Assembly: GCF_041821065.1 (NCBI RefSeq)
Contig: NZ_JBGUAX010000003.1
Location: forward strand, 248,001 to 312,000
Source of the DNA: Egicoccus sp. AB-alg2
GTDB lineage: Bacteria; Actinomycetota; Nitriliruptoria; Nitriliruptorales; Nitriliruptoraceae
Length of the DNA stretch: 64,000 nucleotides
Direction of reading: 5' to 3'
This document shows positions 50,517-62,014 of this stretch, in pieces. The first letter of the stretch is position 1. The number at the start of each line of letters is the position of its first letter. The translations under genes were made by a program, and so were the position numbers. The notes below the pieces were generated by a model that worked only from the letters and a program-made list of their open reading frames with translations, searched no databases and was not told the DNA's origin.

Positions 50517-52073
50517 TCAGGCTCCGTCGGTCTCGGTGAGGACGCGGACGAGTAGTCGGGTGTACCGGGCAGGCTGCTCGAAGCTGGCGCGGTGGCCGGA
50601 GGCCGGCAGCTCGACCCACTCCTTCGCCGGCGCGTCGAGCCGGTCGAACCACGCGCGGGCGGGCACCACGCGGCCGCGGGACTCGTGCTCGCCCATGACC
50701 ACGTAGAGCGGCACGTCCAGCCTGGGCACGGATTCGCGAAGATCGACCTGCTGGAGCCGCGGGTAGAGGAGCGCGTAGGTGTCGAGAAGTCCCCGGATGG
50801 CGGCGAGCCGGTCCATGAGGCTGTTCTCAGGACCCCAGATGGTCGAGGTCATCTCCGTGTGGCCGTCGAACTCCGGGTAGGTGAACAGCCCGCGCTCCAG
50901 GTCGTTGAGCACCAGGTCTTCCTCCCACCGCTCGTAGGGTGGGGGGCCGAGCGCCGCGAGCCGGCCGAGCGCCGCCTCGTCACCACGGCGACGTGCCTCG
51001 GCGGTGACGTCGTCGTGGAAGAGCCGATCGGTTGCCGTGACGTCGACCATCTGGCCCGTGCTGACGACGGCGCGGTAGCGCTCAGGGTGGCGGGCTGCGG
51101 CGAGGACCGCCGGGACGGTGCCGTAGGACTGGCCGGTGATGACGATGCGGTCCTCGTCGAACCGCTCCCGCAGGTAGTCGGTCACCACGAGCGTGTCGGC
51201 GACGGCGCCGTCGATGGTGAGCGTCGACGTGGGATCGATGGCCCGGTAGGACTTGCCGGTGCCGCGCTGGTCCCAGGTGACGACGACGAAGTGCTCCTCC
51301 AGGCTGGTGTCCAGGCGCATGGCGCCGAGGTCCGTGCCGCCGGGTCCACCGGCGAGGTGCAGCAGTACCGGGGCGTCCGCGTCGACGCCGCGGATCAGCA
51401 GGGACTGGTCGAGCCCGTTCACGTCGATGGTGATGAGCTCGGCGATGCTGTTCGGCCGCGGCTGACCATCGGGACCGAGGATCGGTGCGGTGGACGCCGG
51501 CACCGCCACGAGCACGGCCAGGGCGACGATGCCCAGACTCGTCAGGGCCAGAACGGCCGTCCCGGTTCGGCGAAAGCGGTGGACGCTGGAAGTGCGGCGC
51601 GCTGCGAGCTGCACGCCCCAGCCGGCGCCGACGGCCATCGGCGCGACCAGCAACGCGCCGAGGGCGAGCCGGACGGCGACCCAGGCGAGCACACCCATCA
51701 ACGTGAGCCGTGGGCGATCGACGGTTGGGCCGACGAGGTTCATCTGCCCGAGCTCGACCACCACGACGAACACCATCGGGGCCAGCAGCACGGCGAAGCG
51801 CCGACGGACGAGCGCGCCGGCGGCGAGGCCGACGGCTGCGGCAGCGGGTATGGCGACCAGCGCCTCCACTCGGGTGATCGGTCCGCGCGGCAGGAAGTCG
51901 GCGCACAGCTGGGCGGCGGTCGTACTCAGAACCACGGCCAGGAGGAGGCGCACCCGCAGGTCGGAGAGGAGCACGCGAAGGCCCTCCGGGCGCCGCGGAC
52001 GGGGCCCAGTCCTGCCGGCGTCCGTCGCGCCGGTCGCCATGGTGTCCCGTCGCGAGATCGTCCTGGCGTTCAT
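50517..52073 (-). CDS. Membrane-anchored alpha/beta hydrolase (prolyl aminopeptidase-like)
   Basis: This 518-residue protein has about five predicted membrane helices in the first 215 residues and then a C-terminal alpha/beta hydrolase domain of the S33 type. It shows HLAGGPGGTD (oxyanion loop), TWDQRGTGKS, nucleophile elbow TGQSYGT and a terminal GHR His. Catalytic Asp is probably in YVVMGEHESR or just before. It lies 29 bases after the ABC ATPase, so it belongs to that operon. ATG at 52073; a later ATG at about residue 12 is possible. Confidence 0.85.
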   Translation of the reverse strand: MNARTISRRDTMATGATDAGRTGPRPRRPEGLRVLLSDLRVRLLLAVVLSTTAAQLCADFLPRGPITRVEALVAIPAAAAVGLAAGALVRRRFAVLLAPMVFVVVVELGQMNLVGPTVDRPRLTLMGVLAWVAVRLALGALLVAPMAVGAGWGVQLAARRTSSVHRFRRTGTAVLALTSLGIVALAVLVAVPASTAPILGPDGQPRPNSIAELITIDVNGLDQSLLIRGVDADAPVLLHLAGGPGGTDLGAMRLDTSLEEHFVVVTWDQRGTGKSYRAIDPTSTLTIDGAVADTLVVTDYLRERFDEDRIVITGQSYGTVPAVLAAARHPERYRAVVSTGQMVDVTATDRLFHDDVTAEARRRGDEAALGRLAALGPPPYERWEEDLVLNDLERGLFTYPEFDGHTEMTSTIWGPENSLMDRLAAIRGLLDTYALLYPRLQQVDLRESVPRLDVPLYVVMGEHESRGRVVPARAWFDRLDAPAKEWVELPASGHRASFEQPARYTRLLVRVLTETDGA

Positions 52074-52102
52074 GACTCACCCCCGAGGAGTGGCGGTCCG
52101 CA

Positions 52103-52918
52103 TCACGGGCGTCCGGCGCGCCGGGTCGCCGGCGCTGTAGCGGCGGGCGTGCCGCGAGACCGCGCCCGCTCTTGCAGCAGCAGCCACTCGGTGAGTTCGG
52201 CGTGCCGTTGCTCGAGGTCGGTGTCGAGGGAGCCGGACAGATGCCGGTCGGCGACGATGCGACCGTCGACCATGTAGAGCACGCGACCGGTGCGGGCGGC
52301 GACCTTGGCGTCGTGCGTGACCAGCATGATCGTGGTGCCGTCCGCGTTGAGTTCGCAGAGGATGTCCATGATCTCGGAGGCGGCGGCCGAGTCGAGCGCG
52401 CCGGTCGGTTCGTCGCCCAACAGGATCGTCGGCTGGTTCATCAGCGCGCGGCAGATGCCGATGCGCTGGAGTTGTCCGCCAGAAGCCTCCGAAACGTCAC
52501 GGTCGGCGAGGCCCGCGACCCCGGTTCGCTCCAGCAACCGCCGCGCACGATCGTCGAGTTCGTCGCGTGGGGCGAGACCGGCGAGGTAGGCGGGCAGGAC
52601 GACGTTGTCGAGCAGGGACAGGTTCTTCAGCAGGTGGACGTGCTGGAAGACGAACCCCATCCTCGTGAGCCGGAGACGGGCCAGCTTCTTCTGGCCGAGC
52701 GTCCCGAGGTCCTGCCCGTCGAAGACGACGGTGCCGGACGTCATCGTGTCCATGCCGCTGATGTTGTAGAGCAGGGTCGACTTGCCGGAGCCCGATGGAC
52801 CCATGACGGAGACGAATTCGCCGTTGCCGACTTCCAGGTCCACGCCGTTCAGCACGGGGTGACCGTCGAAGGCCTTGGTCAGGTTCTTCGCGACGACGAT
52901 GGCGGGTGCGGCGCTCAT
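52103..52918 (-). CDS. ABC transporter ATP-binding protein (MacB/LolD type)
   Basis: This 271-residue nucleotide-binding subunit has Walker A GPSGSGKST, the D/E-loop and Q-loop of the lipoprotein/macrolide exporter group (FVFQHVHLLKNLSLLDNV), signature EASGGQLQRIG and Walker B ILLGDEPTGALD. The last 35 residues are a poorly conserved tail with Arg/Ala. It lies 10 bases after the permease gene stop. It powers the FtsX-type permease; no periplasmic partner gene is seen. Confidence 0.93.
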   Translation of the reverse strand: MSAAPAIVVAKNLTKAFDGHPVLNGVDLEVGNGEFVSVMGPSGSGKSTLLYNISGMDTMTSGTVVFDGQDLGTLGQKKLARLRLTRMGFVFQHVHLLKNLSLLDNVVLPAYLAGLAPRDELDDRARRLLERTGVAGLADRDVSEASGGQLQRIGICRALMNQPTILLGDEPTGALDSAAASEIMDILCELNADGTTIMLVTHDAKVAARTGRVLYMVDGRIVADRHLSGSLDTDLEQRHAELTEWLLLQERARSRGTPAATAPATRRAGRP

Positions 52919-52928
52919 GGCGACCCCC

Positions 52929-55292
52929 TCATTCGATGTTGAGGGCGGAGATGTTGGCGTCCGAGATGGCCCGGGAGCTGGCCGCGGTCGCCACGGTGAC
53001 GGACACGACCAGCGCGGCCGGCAGGACGACGTACGCCAGTAGTGGTCGGACGTCGAAGGCGATGCGGCTGGTGCCGCGGCCGAGCGCGTCGAACCCGCCG
53101 AACATCGCCTCGAACACGAGGTTGAACAGCGTCTCGCCGGCGGTGTTCGCGGCGAGCGTGCCGGCCACGACGCCCAGAGCGAGTACGAGCAGCATCCGGG
53201 TGAGGTACTGCAGGCGCAGGCCGGCGTCGTCGGCGCCGATCGCCCGCTGGATGGCGACCTGGCCGCCGTCCCTGGCGAGCAGCATGCGGTTGAACAGCGC
53301 CGTCATCAGCATCGCGAGAGCGACGGCGACGATCGCGGCGACGACGGCGGCCGTCGTGATCTGCTGGGCGATGGGTCCGAGGGTCTGGACGCGCCACTGT
53401 CCGATGTCGGCGATCTTGGCCGGCGCGAACTCGTCCGCATATGCCGCGGCCTTCGCGCCGGCATCCGTCCCGGCAGCGAGGTCGACACCGACCATGTACC
53501 ACATCACCTCGTCACCCTCGATCGGCAGGGACGACTTGGCGGTCTTCCCGCCGTTGGTGATGTCCTGGTAGCTGCCCACGATCGCCAACTCGCGGGTCCG
53601 GCCGCCGACCTCGACCGGGAGGGTCGCGCCGACGCCACGCCCGGTCTCGTTCAGCGCGAGCAGCGACAGTGCGATCTCGGCGTCGTTCGTCGGAGCGCGC
53701 CCCTCGGCGTAGGTCAACGGCAGCCGGGTGTGGTCGCCGTTCTCGACGTAGAGGCTGACGGCGTTGCCGTCCATGTCCACCGTGTCGTTGCGGGTCGTGA
53801 CCATCTGCGCGGTCGTCAGCGCCTGCGGGTCGGCTCGGAGCCGGTCGACGATGCGCGCGAACTGCCCCGGCGAGGCGTCGTCGGCGTGGCGCAGGTCGAT
53901 GCGCAGATCGACGGCGCCGATCCCCATGTAGTTGATGAAGCCCGGCGAGTTCGCCGTCGTGGCGGAGTTGACCGGCACGATCATGATGAACGTGCTGACC
54001 GCGAAGACGAAGAACAGCAGCAGATAGGTCGGCCATCGCCCGACGACGTCCATCACGCCGAGCCTCACGTGCACGGGCATCCTCGACCGGTGTAGGCGCA
54101 GGCGGGCCGCCTTCGGCTGCCGGCTGGTCGTGCCGGCCCGCAGAGCGGTGACCGCGCTGATCCGGTCGAAGCGGCGCAGCAGCACCAGGACGAACAGCAC
54201 GAGCACGGCAAACACCACGACGGCGGCGAGGAGCGGGGCGAGCCAGTTCCACAGCGTCGGCGCGGAGCCCAGGTAGCGGGTGATGTTTCGGGTCAGCAAG
54301 GGGGTCAGCGCCCAGCCGCCGAGCAACCCGAGCACCGAGGCGATGCCGGCGAGCAAGGCGTACTTGGTGAGGTAGATCCTGCCGATGTCGCGAGGGGCGA
54401 CGCCGACGGCCTTGAGCACACCGATCTCGCGGTAGTCCTGCTCGGTCGCGGTGAGGAAGGAGAAGCGCAGACAAAGCAGACCGACCGCGAGTAGGAGCAA
54501 CGCGACCAGGATCACCACGGCGGCGACCATCCCGTCGCCGATCACCGTCAACGTCCTGAACGTCGCCGAGTCGACCATCTGGCCGACCTTCGGCATGTCC
54601 GAGTCGAGGTAGGCCTTCTCGAACGCGGCGGTCTGTGTGGCCGGGTCATCGAGCCAGAACTCCAGGAGGTACTCGACCTCGCCGGTGTGCGCGCGAACCT
54701 CCTCCAGGTCCGATGCAGCCACGGCGAGGCGCTTGGAGCTGGCGACGGCGGGGTTCATGATCGAGTCGCGGGCGAAATCGGCGATCGTGAAGTCCTTGGC
54801 GTAGCCGTCCGCAGCCGTGATCCGGACCGACTGGCCGACCTCGAGTCCGGCTTCGACCTCGTAGATCACCGGCAGCACGATCGTGCCGGGGGCCACGTCC
54901 GTCAGCGGCTGGTTGTCCAGGTCGAGCAACAGGTCGCGCTCCGTGTTGGGCACGACGAGAGCGTTCTGCTGGATGCTGGCGGTCTGCGGCACGCCGTCGA
55001 ACGACAGGTTCGCCCCGTCGATGCCGAGCATCAGCATCGACTGGTGGTGAACGACGTCAGGCCGCGCGGCCGCCCAGCGATCCACCTCCGCCTGGTCGTA
55101 CGGTCCCGCGTGCATCTGGAGCACGTGCGGCGCGGCGGCCTGCGCCATCAAGCGACCGGACGTGCCGACGAGGCGGGACAGCGTCCCCGTACTCGCGGCC
55201 GCGAGGAGCACCGCCAGCATCATCAACACCACGAGGAGTGCGGTGACGCTGCGGTTGCGCACGAAGTCCCGAGCGATCATCCGGGCGTACAC
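52929..55292 (-). CDS. ABC transporter permease, duplicated FtsX-like
   Basis: This 787-residue permease has an N-terminal helix, a large extracytoplasmic domain (about 50-265), three membrane helices with the FtsX core (LLLAVGLLCLRFSFLTATEQDYREIGVLKAVGVAPRDIGRIY), a fourth helix, a second extracytoplasmic domain, and a second FtsX set near the C-terminus ending with LLAYVVLPAALVVSV. GTG at 55292 is selected because GCGGAAGGG is 6 bases upstream. Such exporters move lipids, peptides or antibiotics. First gene of a three-gene operon. Confidence 0.9.
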   Translation of the reverse strand: MYARMIARDFVRNRSVTALLVVLMMLAVLLAAASTGTLSRLVGTSGRLMAQAAAPHVLQMHAGPYDQAEVDRWAAARPDVVHHQSMLMLGIDGANLSFDGVPQTASIQQNALVVPNTERDLLLDLDNQPLTDVAPGTIVLPVIYEVEAGLEVGQSVRITAADGYAKDFTIADFARDSIMNPAVASSKRLAVAASDLEEVRAHTGEVEYLLEFWLDDPATQTAAFEKAYLDSDMPKVGQMVDSATFRTLTVIGDGMVAAVVILVALLLLAVGLLCLRFSFLTATEQDYREIGVLKAVGVAPRDIGRIYLTKYALLAGIASVLGLLGGWALTPLLTRNITRYLGSAPTLWNWLAPLLAAVVVFAVLVLFVLVLLRRFDRISAVTALRAGTTSRQPKAARLRLHRSRMPVHVRLGVMDVVGRWPTYLLLFFVFAVSTFIMIVPVNSATTANSPGFINYMGIGAVDLRIDLRHADDASPGQFARIVDRLRADPQALTTAQMVTTRNDTVDMDGNAVSLYVENGDHTRLPLTYAEGRAPTNDAEIALSLLALNETGRGVGATLPVEVGGRTRELAIVGSYQDITNGGKTAKSSLPIEGDEVMWYMVGVDLAAGTDAGAKAAAYADEFAPAKIADIGQWRVQTLGPIAQQITTAAVVAAIVAVALAMLMTALFNRMLLARDGGQVAIQRAIGADDAGLRLQYLTRMLLVLALGVVAGTLAANTAGETLFNLVFEAMFGGFDALGRGTSRIAFDVRPLLAYVVLPAALVVSVTVATAASSRAISDANISALNIE

Positions 55293-55448
55293 GGCAGACC
55301 CTTCCGCCGAGTGCCATCGTCGGTCGGCAACGCTGCGGGGCGCAGGGCCGTTGGGCACACGTCCGGCACCGATCGGCCCTTGGGGAGCGCGGGACCGCCG
55401 CGACGCGGGGTGGCCTCGCAGCCAGCGCCACCACCGGCGGTGGGCGGA

Positions 55449-55454
55449 TACCTT
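55449..55454 (+). promoter_or_regulatory. -10-like hexamer TACCTT upstream of prfC
   Basis: TACCTT lies 86 bases before the prfC ATG. It is among the weaker members of the set. Confidence 0.25.
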
Positions 55455-55540
55455 CCCACCCCGTACCTCTACGTCGGCCAGCCGCGTCATATCGCCCGCA
55501 TGCGCCGAACCGGACGCGAACGCAGGCAGGAACGACACGT

Positions 55541-57097
55541 ATGGATCCGCAACGTGAGGCGGCGCGGCGGCGCACCTTCGCCATCATCTCGCACCCCGAC
55601 GCCGGGAAGACCACGCTGACGGAGAAGTTCCTCCTGTACAGCGGCGCGATCCAGGAGGCCGGGGCGGTCAAGAGCCGCAAGGTCGAGCGGTCGACGGCCT
55701 CGGACTGGCTGGAGCTCGAGCAGAAGCGCGGGATCTCGGTCAGCTCGGCGGTCATGCGCTTCGAGCACGACGGGCACGTGTTCAACCTGCTCGACACGCC
55801 CGGACACCGCGACTTCTCCGAGGACACCTACCGGGTGCTGTCCGGCGTCGACGCGGCGGTCATGGTCATCGACGCGGTCAACGGCGTCGAGCCGCAGACG
55901 GAGAAGCTCTACGCCGTGTGCCGCAGGCGGGGCACGCCCATCATCACGTTCGTCAACAAGATGGACCGGCCCGCACCCGAGCCGCTGGAGATCCTCGACG
56001 ACATCGAGACGAAGCTCGGCATCGACACCCATCCGGTGACCTGGCCGGTCGTGCCGGAGGGCCGGTTCGCCGGCGTGGTCGACCGCCGCGACCGTAGCTT
56101 CCACGTGTACGGCGACTCGGCGCACGGCAGCCACACGGGCACGGAGTCGACCGAGGCGTGGCGTGACGAGCTGGACGCGACCGGCATGGCCGGCGAGGAG
56201 CTGGCGCTGCTGGACGAGCTCGGCAAGGACGTCGACGTCAAGCGCTTCCTGGCCGGCGAGGCGACACCGGTGTTCTTCGGCTCGGCGCTGGCGAACTTCG
56301 GCGTCCGGCTGCTGCTGGACGCGGTCGCGGAACTGGCGCCCTCGCCCGGCCCGCGGGCGACCCGCGACGGCGACCATCGTGCGATCGACGAGCCGTTCGC
56401 CGGCTTCGTGTTCAAGGTCCAGGCGAACCTCGATCCGCGTCACCGCGACCGCCTGGCGTTCGTGCGGGTGTGCTCGGGCACGTTCGAGCGCGGCACCGCG
56501 CTGACGTGCGCCCGCAACGGCAAGCGTGTGGTCGCGAAGTACGCCCACCAGGTCTTCGGTCGCGAGCGCGAGACGGTGGACGTGGCGTTCCCCGGCGACA
56601 TCGTCGGGCTGGTCAACGCGACCGACCTGCGAATCGGCGACACGCTCTACGACGGCAAGAAGGTCGAGTTCCCGCCCCCGCCGACGTTCACGCCGGAGCA
56701 CTTCGCCGTCTGCACGCCGGCCGACCGCAGCAAGGTGAAGCAGTTCCGCCGCGGCCTGGAGCAGCTCGACCAGGAAGGCGTGATCCAGGTGCTGCGCCAC
56801 CCGGACCTCGGCGACCAGGAACCGCTGCTGGCCGCGGTGGGTCAGCTCCAGTTCGACGTCGCCACCTGGCGGCTGGAGCACGAATTCGGTGCCCCGGTGC
56901 GGCTGCGGGCCGCGTCGTACGAGTCGGCGCGTGCGACCGACGACGCGTCGGTGCCGAAGCTCCGGACGCTGCGCGACGTGTCGGTGTACTACCGCTCCGA
57001 CGACGTCCCGATGGCCCTGTTCCGCAGCCGCTGGGTGGCCGAACGCGTCGCGTCCGACCACCCCGAGCTCACGCTCGACCAGGTGCTGTTCACGTAG
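55541..57097 (+). CDS. prfC: Peptide chain release factor 3
   Basis: This 518-residue translational GTPase recycles RF1/RF2 from ribosomes after termination. G1 SHPDAGKTT, G3 DTPGH and G4 NKMD are present, and the RF3-specific block VERSTASDWLELEQKRGISVSSAVM follows the switch region. The C-terminal domain is complete (LGDQEPLLAAVGQLQFDVA). ATG start with AGGAACG upstream. RF3 is absent from many actinobacteria, so presence is informative about lineage. Alone in its transcript. Confidence 0.94.
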   Translation: MDPQREAARRRTFAIISHPDAGKTTLTEKFLLYSGAIQEAGAVKSRKVERSTASDWLELEQKRGISVSSAVMRFEHDGHVFNLLDTPGHRDFSEDTYRVLSGVDAAVMVIDAVNGVEPQTEKLYAVCRRRGTPIITFVNKMDRPAPEPLEILDDIETKLGIDTHPVTWPVVPEGRFAGVVDRRDRSFHVYGDSAHGSHTGTESTEAWRDELDATGMAGEELALLDELGKDVDVKRFLAGEATPVFFGSALANFGVRLLLDAVAELAPSPGPRATRDGDHRAIDEPFAGFVFKVQANLDPRHRDRLAFVRVCSGTFERGTALTCARNGKRVVAKYAHQVFGRERETVDVAFPGDIVGLVNATDLRIGDTLYDGKKVEFPPPPTFTPEHFAVCTPADRSKVKQFRRGLEQLDQEGVIQVLRHPDLGDQEPLLAAVGQLQFDVATWRLEHEFGAPVRLRAASYESARATDDASVPKLRTLRDVSVYYRSDDVPMALFRSRWVAERVASDHPELTLDQVLFT

Positions 57098-57228
57098 CTC
57101 GCGGCGGCGTCGTCAGCGCGCGGCCGCTGGGCGGGACCACCCAGCCCGTGACGGGCGGGTGATACCAACGAGTGTGCGACTGCCGTCGCAGATCGTGTTC
57201 GCGTGACCACTTCATGTGAGTGGCCGTC

Positions 57229-57234
57229 TAGCGT
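57229..57234 (+). promoter_or_regulatory. -10-like hexamer TAGCGT before the LVIVD-repeat gene
   Basis: TAGCGT lies 119 bases before the ATG at 57354, which leaves room for the hairpin at 57313 in the leader. Confidence 0.35.
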
Positions 57235-57312
57235 CACGCCGTCGCGCTTCGCGCCTCGCGCGCACCGGCGATCCCGGCGGTGCGGGGCGGGCATGGGAGC
57301 TGAGCGCGGCGC

Positions 57313-57337
57313 GTCGTCGCCCGCCGTGGGCGACGAC
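57313..57337 (+). promoter_or_regulatory. Leader hairpin just before the ribosome-binding site of 57354-59189
   Basis: Perfect 10-base arms (57313-57322 and 57328-57337) with a 5-base loop end 3 bases before GGGAG. It could control initiation or act as an mRNA stabiliser. Confidence 0.45.
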
Positions 57338-57353
57338 CCATGGGAGTGAACGA

Positions 57354-59189
57354 ATGGGAGTCTTCTCGTCACGCGTGCTCCGAAGGAAGCACGCCACCCG
57401 ACGGAGCGTCGGGATGTTGGCCGCCGCGGCGATGCTCATCAGTGTCCTGCCGGTGGCGGCCGTGGCCGACGACGTCGACCCGCGCGTCGGCCTGAGCCCC
57501 GGCCTGTATGACGCGTCCGACGCCATCCTCGGCCTCGAGCACCTCGACTGGTTCCAGAAGCGCGACGGGACGCTGACGAACACCGTCTCCGATCTCGCCT
57601 TCCAGGGCGACTACGTCTTCATGGGCAACTACAACGGTCTGCAGGTCTTCGATGCCAGCGACCCGTCGGACCTTGAGTTGGTCACGGAGGTCCTCTGTCC
57701 GGGCAGCCAGAACGACATCTCGGTGTTCGGTGACCTGGCCTTCCAGTCGGTCGAAGCGACCGGCGGCAAGATCGACTGCACCACCGGCGGCGTCAACGCG
57801 TCCAACCGCATGCGCGGCGTCCGGATCTGGGACATCAGCGATCCGGTGAACCCGGACCTGGTCAAGAACGTCCAGACGTGTCGTGGCTCGCACACCCACA
57901 CGGTGGTCGAGGACCCGAACGATCCCGACCACGTGTACGTCTACGTGTCCGGTACCGCCGGGCAGCGCTCGTCCGCGGAGGTCGTCTCGACGCCCGACGG
58001 CGAGATGTCCGGGCGCTGCGGCCAGACGTCCGCAGCCGGGGCGAACCCGTCGCAGTGGATGATCGAGGTCATCAAGGTGCCGCTGGCGAGCCCAGAGGAC
58101 GCCCAGGTCGTCACCGAGGCTCGGCTGTTCCGGAACTTCGAAACCGGGGCGGTCAACGGCCTGCAGAACAGCGCGCCTCCGGGCGGTCACCCCTGCAACC
58201 AGGACCCCGACCCGGACTTCTTCTGCGCCCCGGCCGGCGCGAACTACTCGCCGACCCCCAACACCAACACCTGCCACGACATCACGGCCTACCCGGCGAT
58301 CGGCCTGGCCGCCGGCGCCTGCCAGGGCAACGGCCTCCTGATCGACATCACCGACCCGGCCGACCCGGTCCGGGTGGACGACGTGGCGGACCCGAACTTC
58401 TCGTACTGGCACTCGGCGACGTTCAACAACGACGGCACGAAGGTCCTCTTCACCGACGAGTGGGGTGGCGGCGGCGGCGCACGCTGCATGGCCAACCACC
58501 GCGAGGAGTGGGGTGCCAACGCGCTGTTCGACATCGTGCAGACCGACGACGGCCCGAAGATGGAGTTCGCGAGCTACTACAAGCTGCCCGTGCCGCAGAC
58601 CGCCCAGGAGAACTGCGTCGCGCACAACGGCTCGCTGATCCCCGTCCCGGGTCGCGACATCATGGTCCAGGCGTGGTACCAGGGTGGCGTGTCGATCTTC
58701 GACTTCACCGACACGGCCAACCCGTATGAGATCGCCTACTTCGACCGTGGTCCGATCGGCACGGGCACCGCGCTGGTGAGCGGCGGCTACTGGTCGGCCT
58801 ACTGGTACGACGGCAACATCTACGGCTCGGAGATCGCACGCGGGCTCGACTCGTTCGCGCTCGCCGAGACCGACCAGCTGTCGGCCAACGAGATCGCGGT
58901 GGCGGAGTCGGTCGACTTCCGTCAGCGCAACGTCCAGGGCCAGGAGCGGTTCGCCTTCGAACCCAGCTTCACGCTCAGCCGGGCCTACCGTGACCAGGCG
59001 GCACGGGCCGGTATGGACGCCGACCTGCTCGCCAACGTGGACAAGTTCATCGACCGTGCCGAGCGGTTCCAGACCGGCCCGCAGGCGCAGGCCGCGAAGG
59101 CGAACCTGCGCGCGCTGGCCAACCAGCTCGACGACGTCGGTGGGTACGACGACCTGTCCGCGTCGCTGCGAGCGCTGGCCGACGCCTGA
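57354..59189 (+). CDS. Secreted LVIVD-repeat beta-propeller protein
   Basis: This 611-residue protein has a long signal peptide with basic start (about residues 1-38, ending AVADD) and LVIVD-type repeats (GLQVFDASDPSDLELVTEV, RGVRIWDISDPVNPDLVKNV, LLIDITDPADPVRVDDV, GVSIFDFTDTANPYEIAYF). These form a beta-propeller. It has several Cys pairs, which fit an extracellular location, and a C-terminal helical domain of about 70 residues. It is the second large secreted propeller in this window. ATG with GGGAG upstream. Ligand unknown. Confidence 0.88.
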   Translation: MGVFSSRVLRRKHATRRSVGMLAAAAMLISVLPVAAVADDVDPRVGLSPGLYDASDAILGLEHLDWFQKRDGTLTNTVSDLAFQGDYVFMGNYNGLQVFDASDPSDLELVTEVLCPGSQNDISVFGDLAFQSVEATGGKIDCTTGGVNASNRMRGVRIWDISDPVNPDLVKNVQTCRGSHTHTVVEDPNDPDHVYVYVSGTAGQRSSAEVVSTPDGEMSGRCGQTSAAGANPSQWMIEVIKVPLASPEDAQVVTEARLFRNFETGAVNGLQNSAPPGGHPCNQDPDPDFFCAPAGANYSPTPNTNTCHDITAYPAIGLAAGACQGNGLLIDITDPADPVRVDDVADPNFSYWHSATFNNDGTKVLFTDEWGGGGGARCMANHREEWGANALFDIVQTDDGPKMEFASYYKLPVPQTAQENCVAHNGSLIPVPGRDIMVQAWYQGGVSIFDFTDTANPYEIAYFDRGPIGTGTALVSGGYWSAYWYDGNIYGSEIARGLDSFALAETDQLSANEIAVAESVDFRQRNVQGQERFAFEPSFTLSRAYRDQAARAGMDADLLANVDKFIDRAERFQTGPQAQAAKANLRALANQLDDVGGYDDLSASLRALADA

Positions 59190-59215
59190 TCCCGAGGCAG
59201 GATCCGCAGCACCCA

Positions 59216-59243
59216 GGAGGGGGCGCCACACGGCGCCCCCTCC
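59216..59243 (+). terminator. Perfect 12-bp hairpin terminator
   Basis: GGAGGGGGCGCC and its complement enclose the loop ACAC, 26 bases after the LVIVD gene stop. The stem is very stable. Confidence 0.75.
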
Positions 59244-59412
59244 GCCATGACGCCCCCTCGGCCGCCAGTCGGCGCCCCGTCAGCTGCGCGGCGCCTCATG
59301 CGTCGCTCAAGGCAGCTTCAAGCCCGGGCGTGGATGGTCGGGATCGCGGATGCTCGTACGGCCGAGCGTGTCGACGACGCCGCGTCCCCGACGTCACGCC
59401 CAGGAGACCATC

Positions 59413-59844
59413 ATGCGAACCCGTACCGTCACGGTCACCCGTCGGACGCCCGCACCACCCGAGCGCGTCTGGGCGTTGCTCGGCGACATCACCAGCTGGC
59501 CGGAGTGGGCTCCGGTCCGCGGTGCGGAGTTGGAGTTGCCGGCGGCCGGCGGTGGTGACGGGCTCGGTGCCATCCACGCCCTGCGCACGCCCACCGGCAC
59601 CACGCGCGAGCAGGTCGTCGCCCACGAGGCGCCGCGGCACCTCGCCTACGTGCTGCTGTCCGGTCTGCCGCTGCGCGACTACCGCAGCGACGTGACGCTG
59701 GAGCCCACCGACGGTGGCACCACCGTCACGTGGACGTCGAGGTTCAGCGGCGGCTGGCTCCGCGCACGCTTCGTTGCCATGGTGCTCGGGACCTACAGCC
59801 GGCGTCTGACCGCGGCCGCCACCTCGTTGTCCTCGGCGTCCTGA
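59413..59844 (+). CDS. SRPBCC-family lipid/ligand-binding protein
   Basis: This 143-residue START-like protein begins [32 protein letters not shown], the opening of polyketide-cyclase/SRPBCC proteins, and ends with a long C-terminal helix ([24 protein letters not shown]). No catalytic residue is apparent. ATG with AGGAG 6 bases upstream. It probably binds a hydrophobic small molecule. Confidence 0.87.
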   Translation: MRTRTVTVTRRTPAPPERVWALLGDITSWPEWAPVRGAELELPAAGGGDGLGAIHALRTPTGTTREQVVAHEAPRHLAYVLLSGLPLRDYRSDVTLEPTDGGTTVTWTSRFSGGWLRARFVAMVLGTYSRRLTAAATSLSSAS

Positions 59845-59896
59845 CCACCCCGGTCGTCGGTGGGGGGCCCGCCATCCTCGTCGTCGGTCGGGTTCG

Positions 59897-59902
59897 TACG
59901 CT
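59897..59902 (+). promoter_or_regulatory. -10-like hexamer TACGCT before the YyaL-type gene
   Basis: TACGCT lies 55 bases before the ATG at 59958. Confidence 0.3.
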
Positions 59903-59957
59903 CGGGTGGCCCACCCGTGTCCCGGCGCGAAGGCCGGGCGTCGTCACTGGAGCGGTC

Positions 59958-62000
<2,043 letters not shown>

Positions 62001-62014
62001 GCGAAAGGGCCCGT

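Noticed and set aside
57369-59231. 620-codon minus-strand open frame opposite the LVIVD gene
   Set aside because: No domain, and its composition is that of a shadow. The plus strand has signal peptide, repeats and ribosome-binding site.
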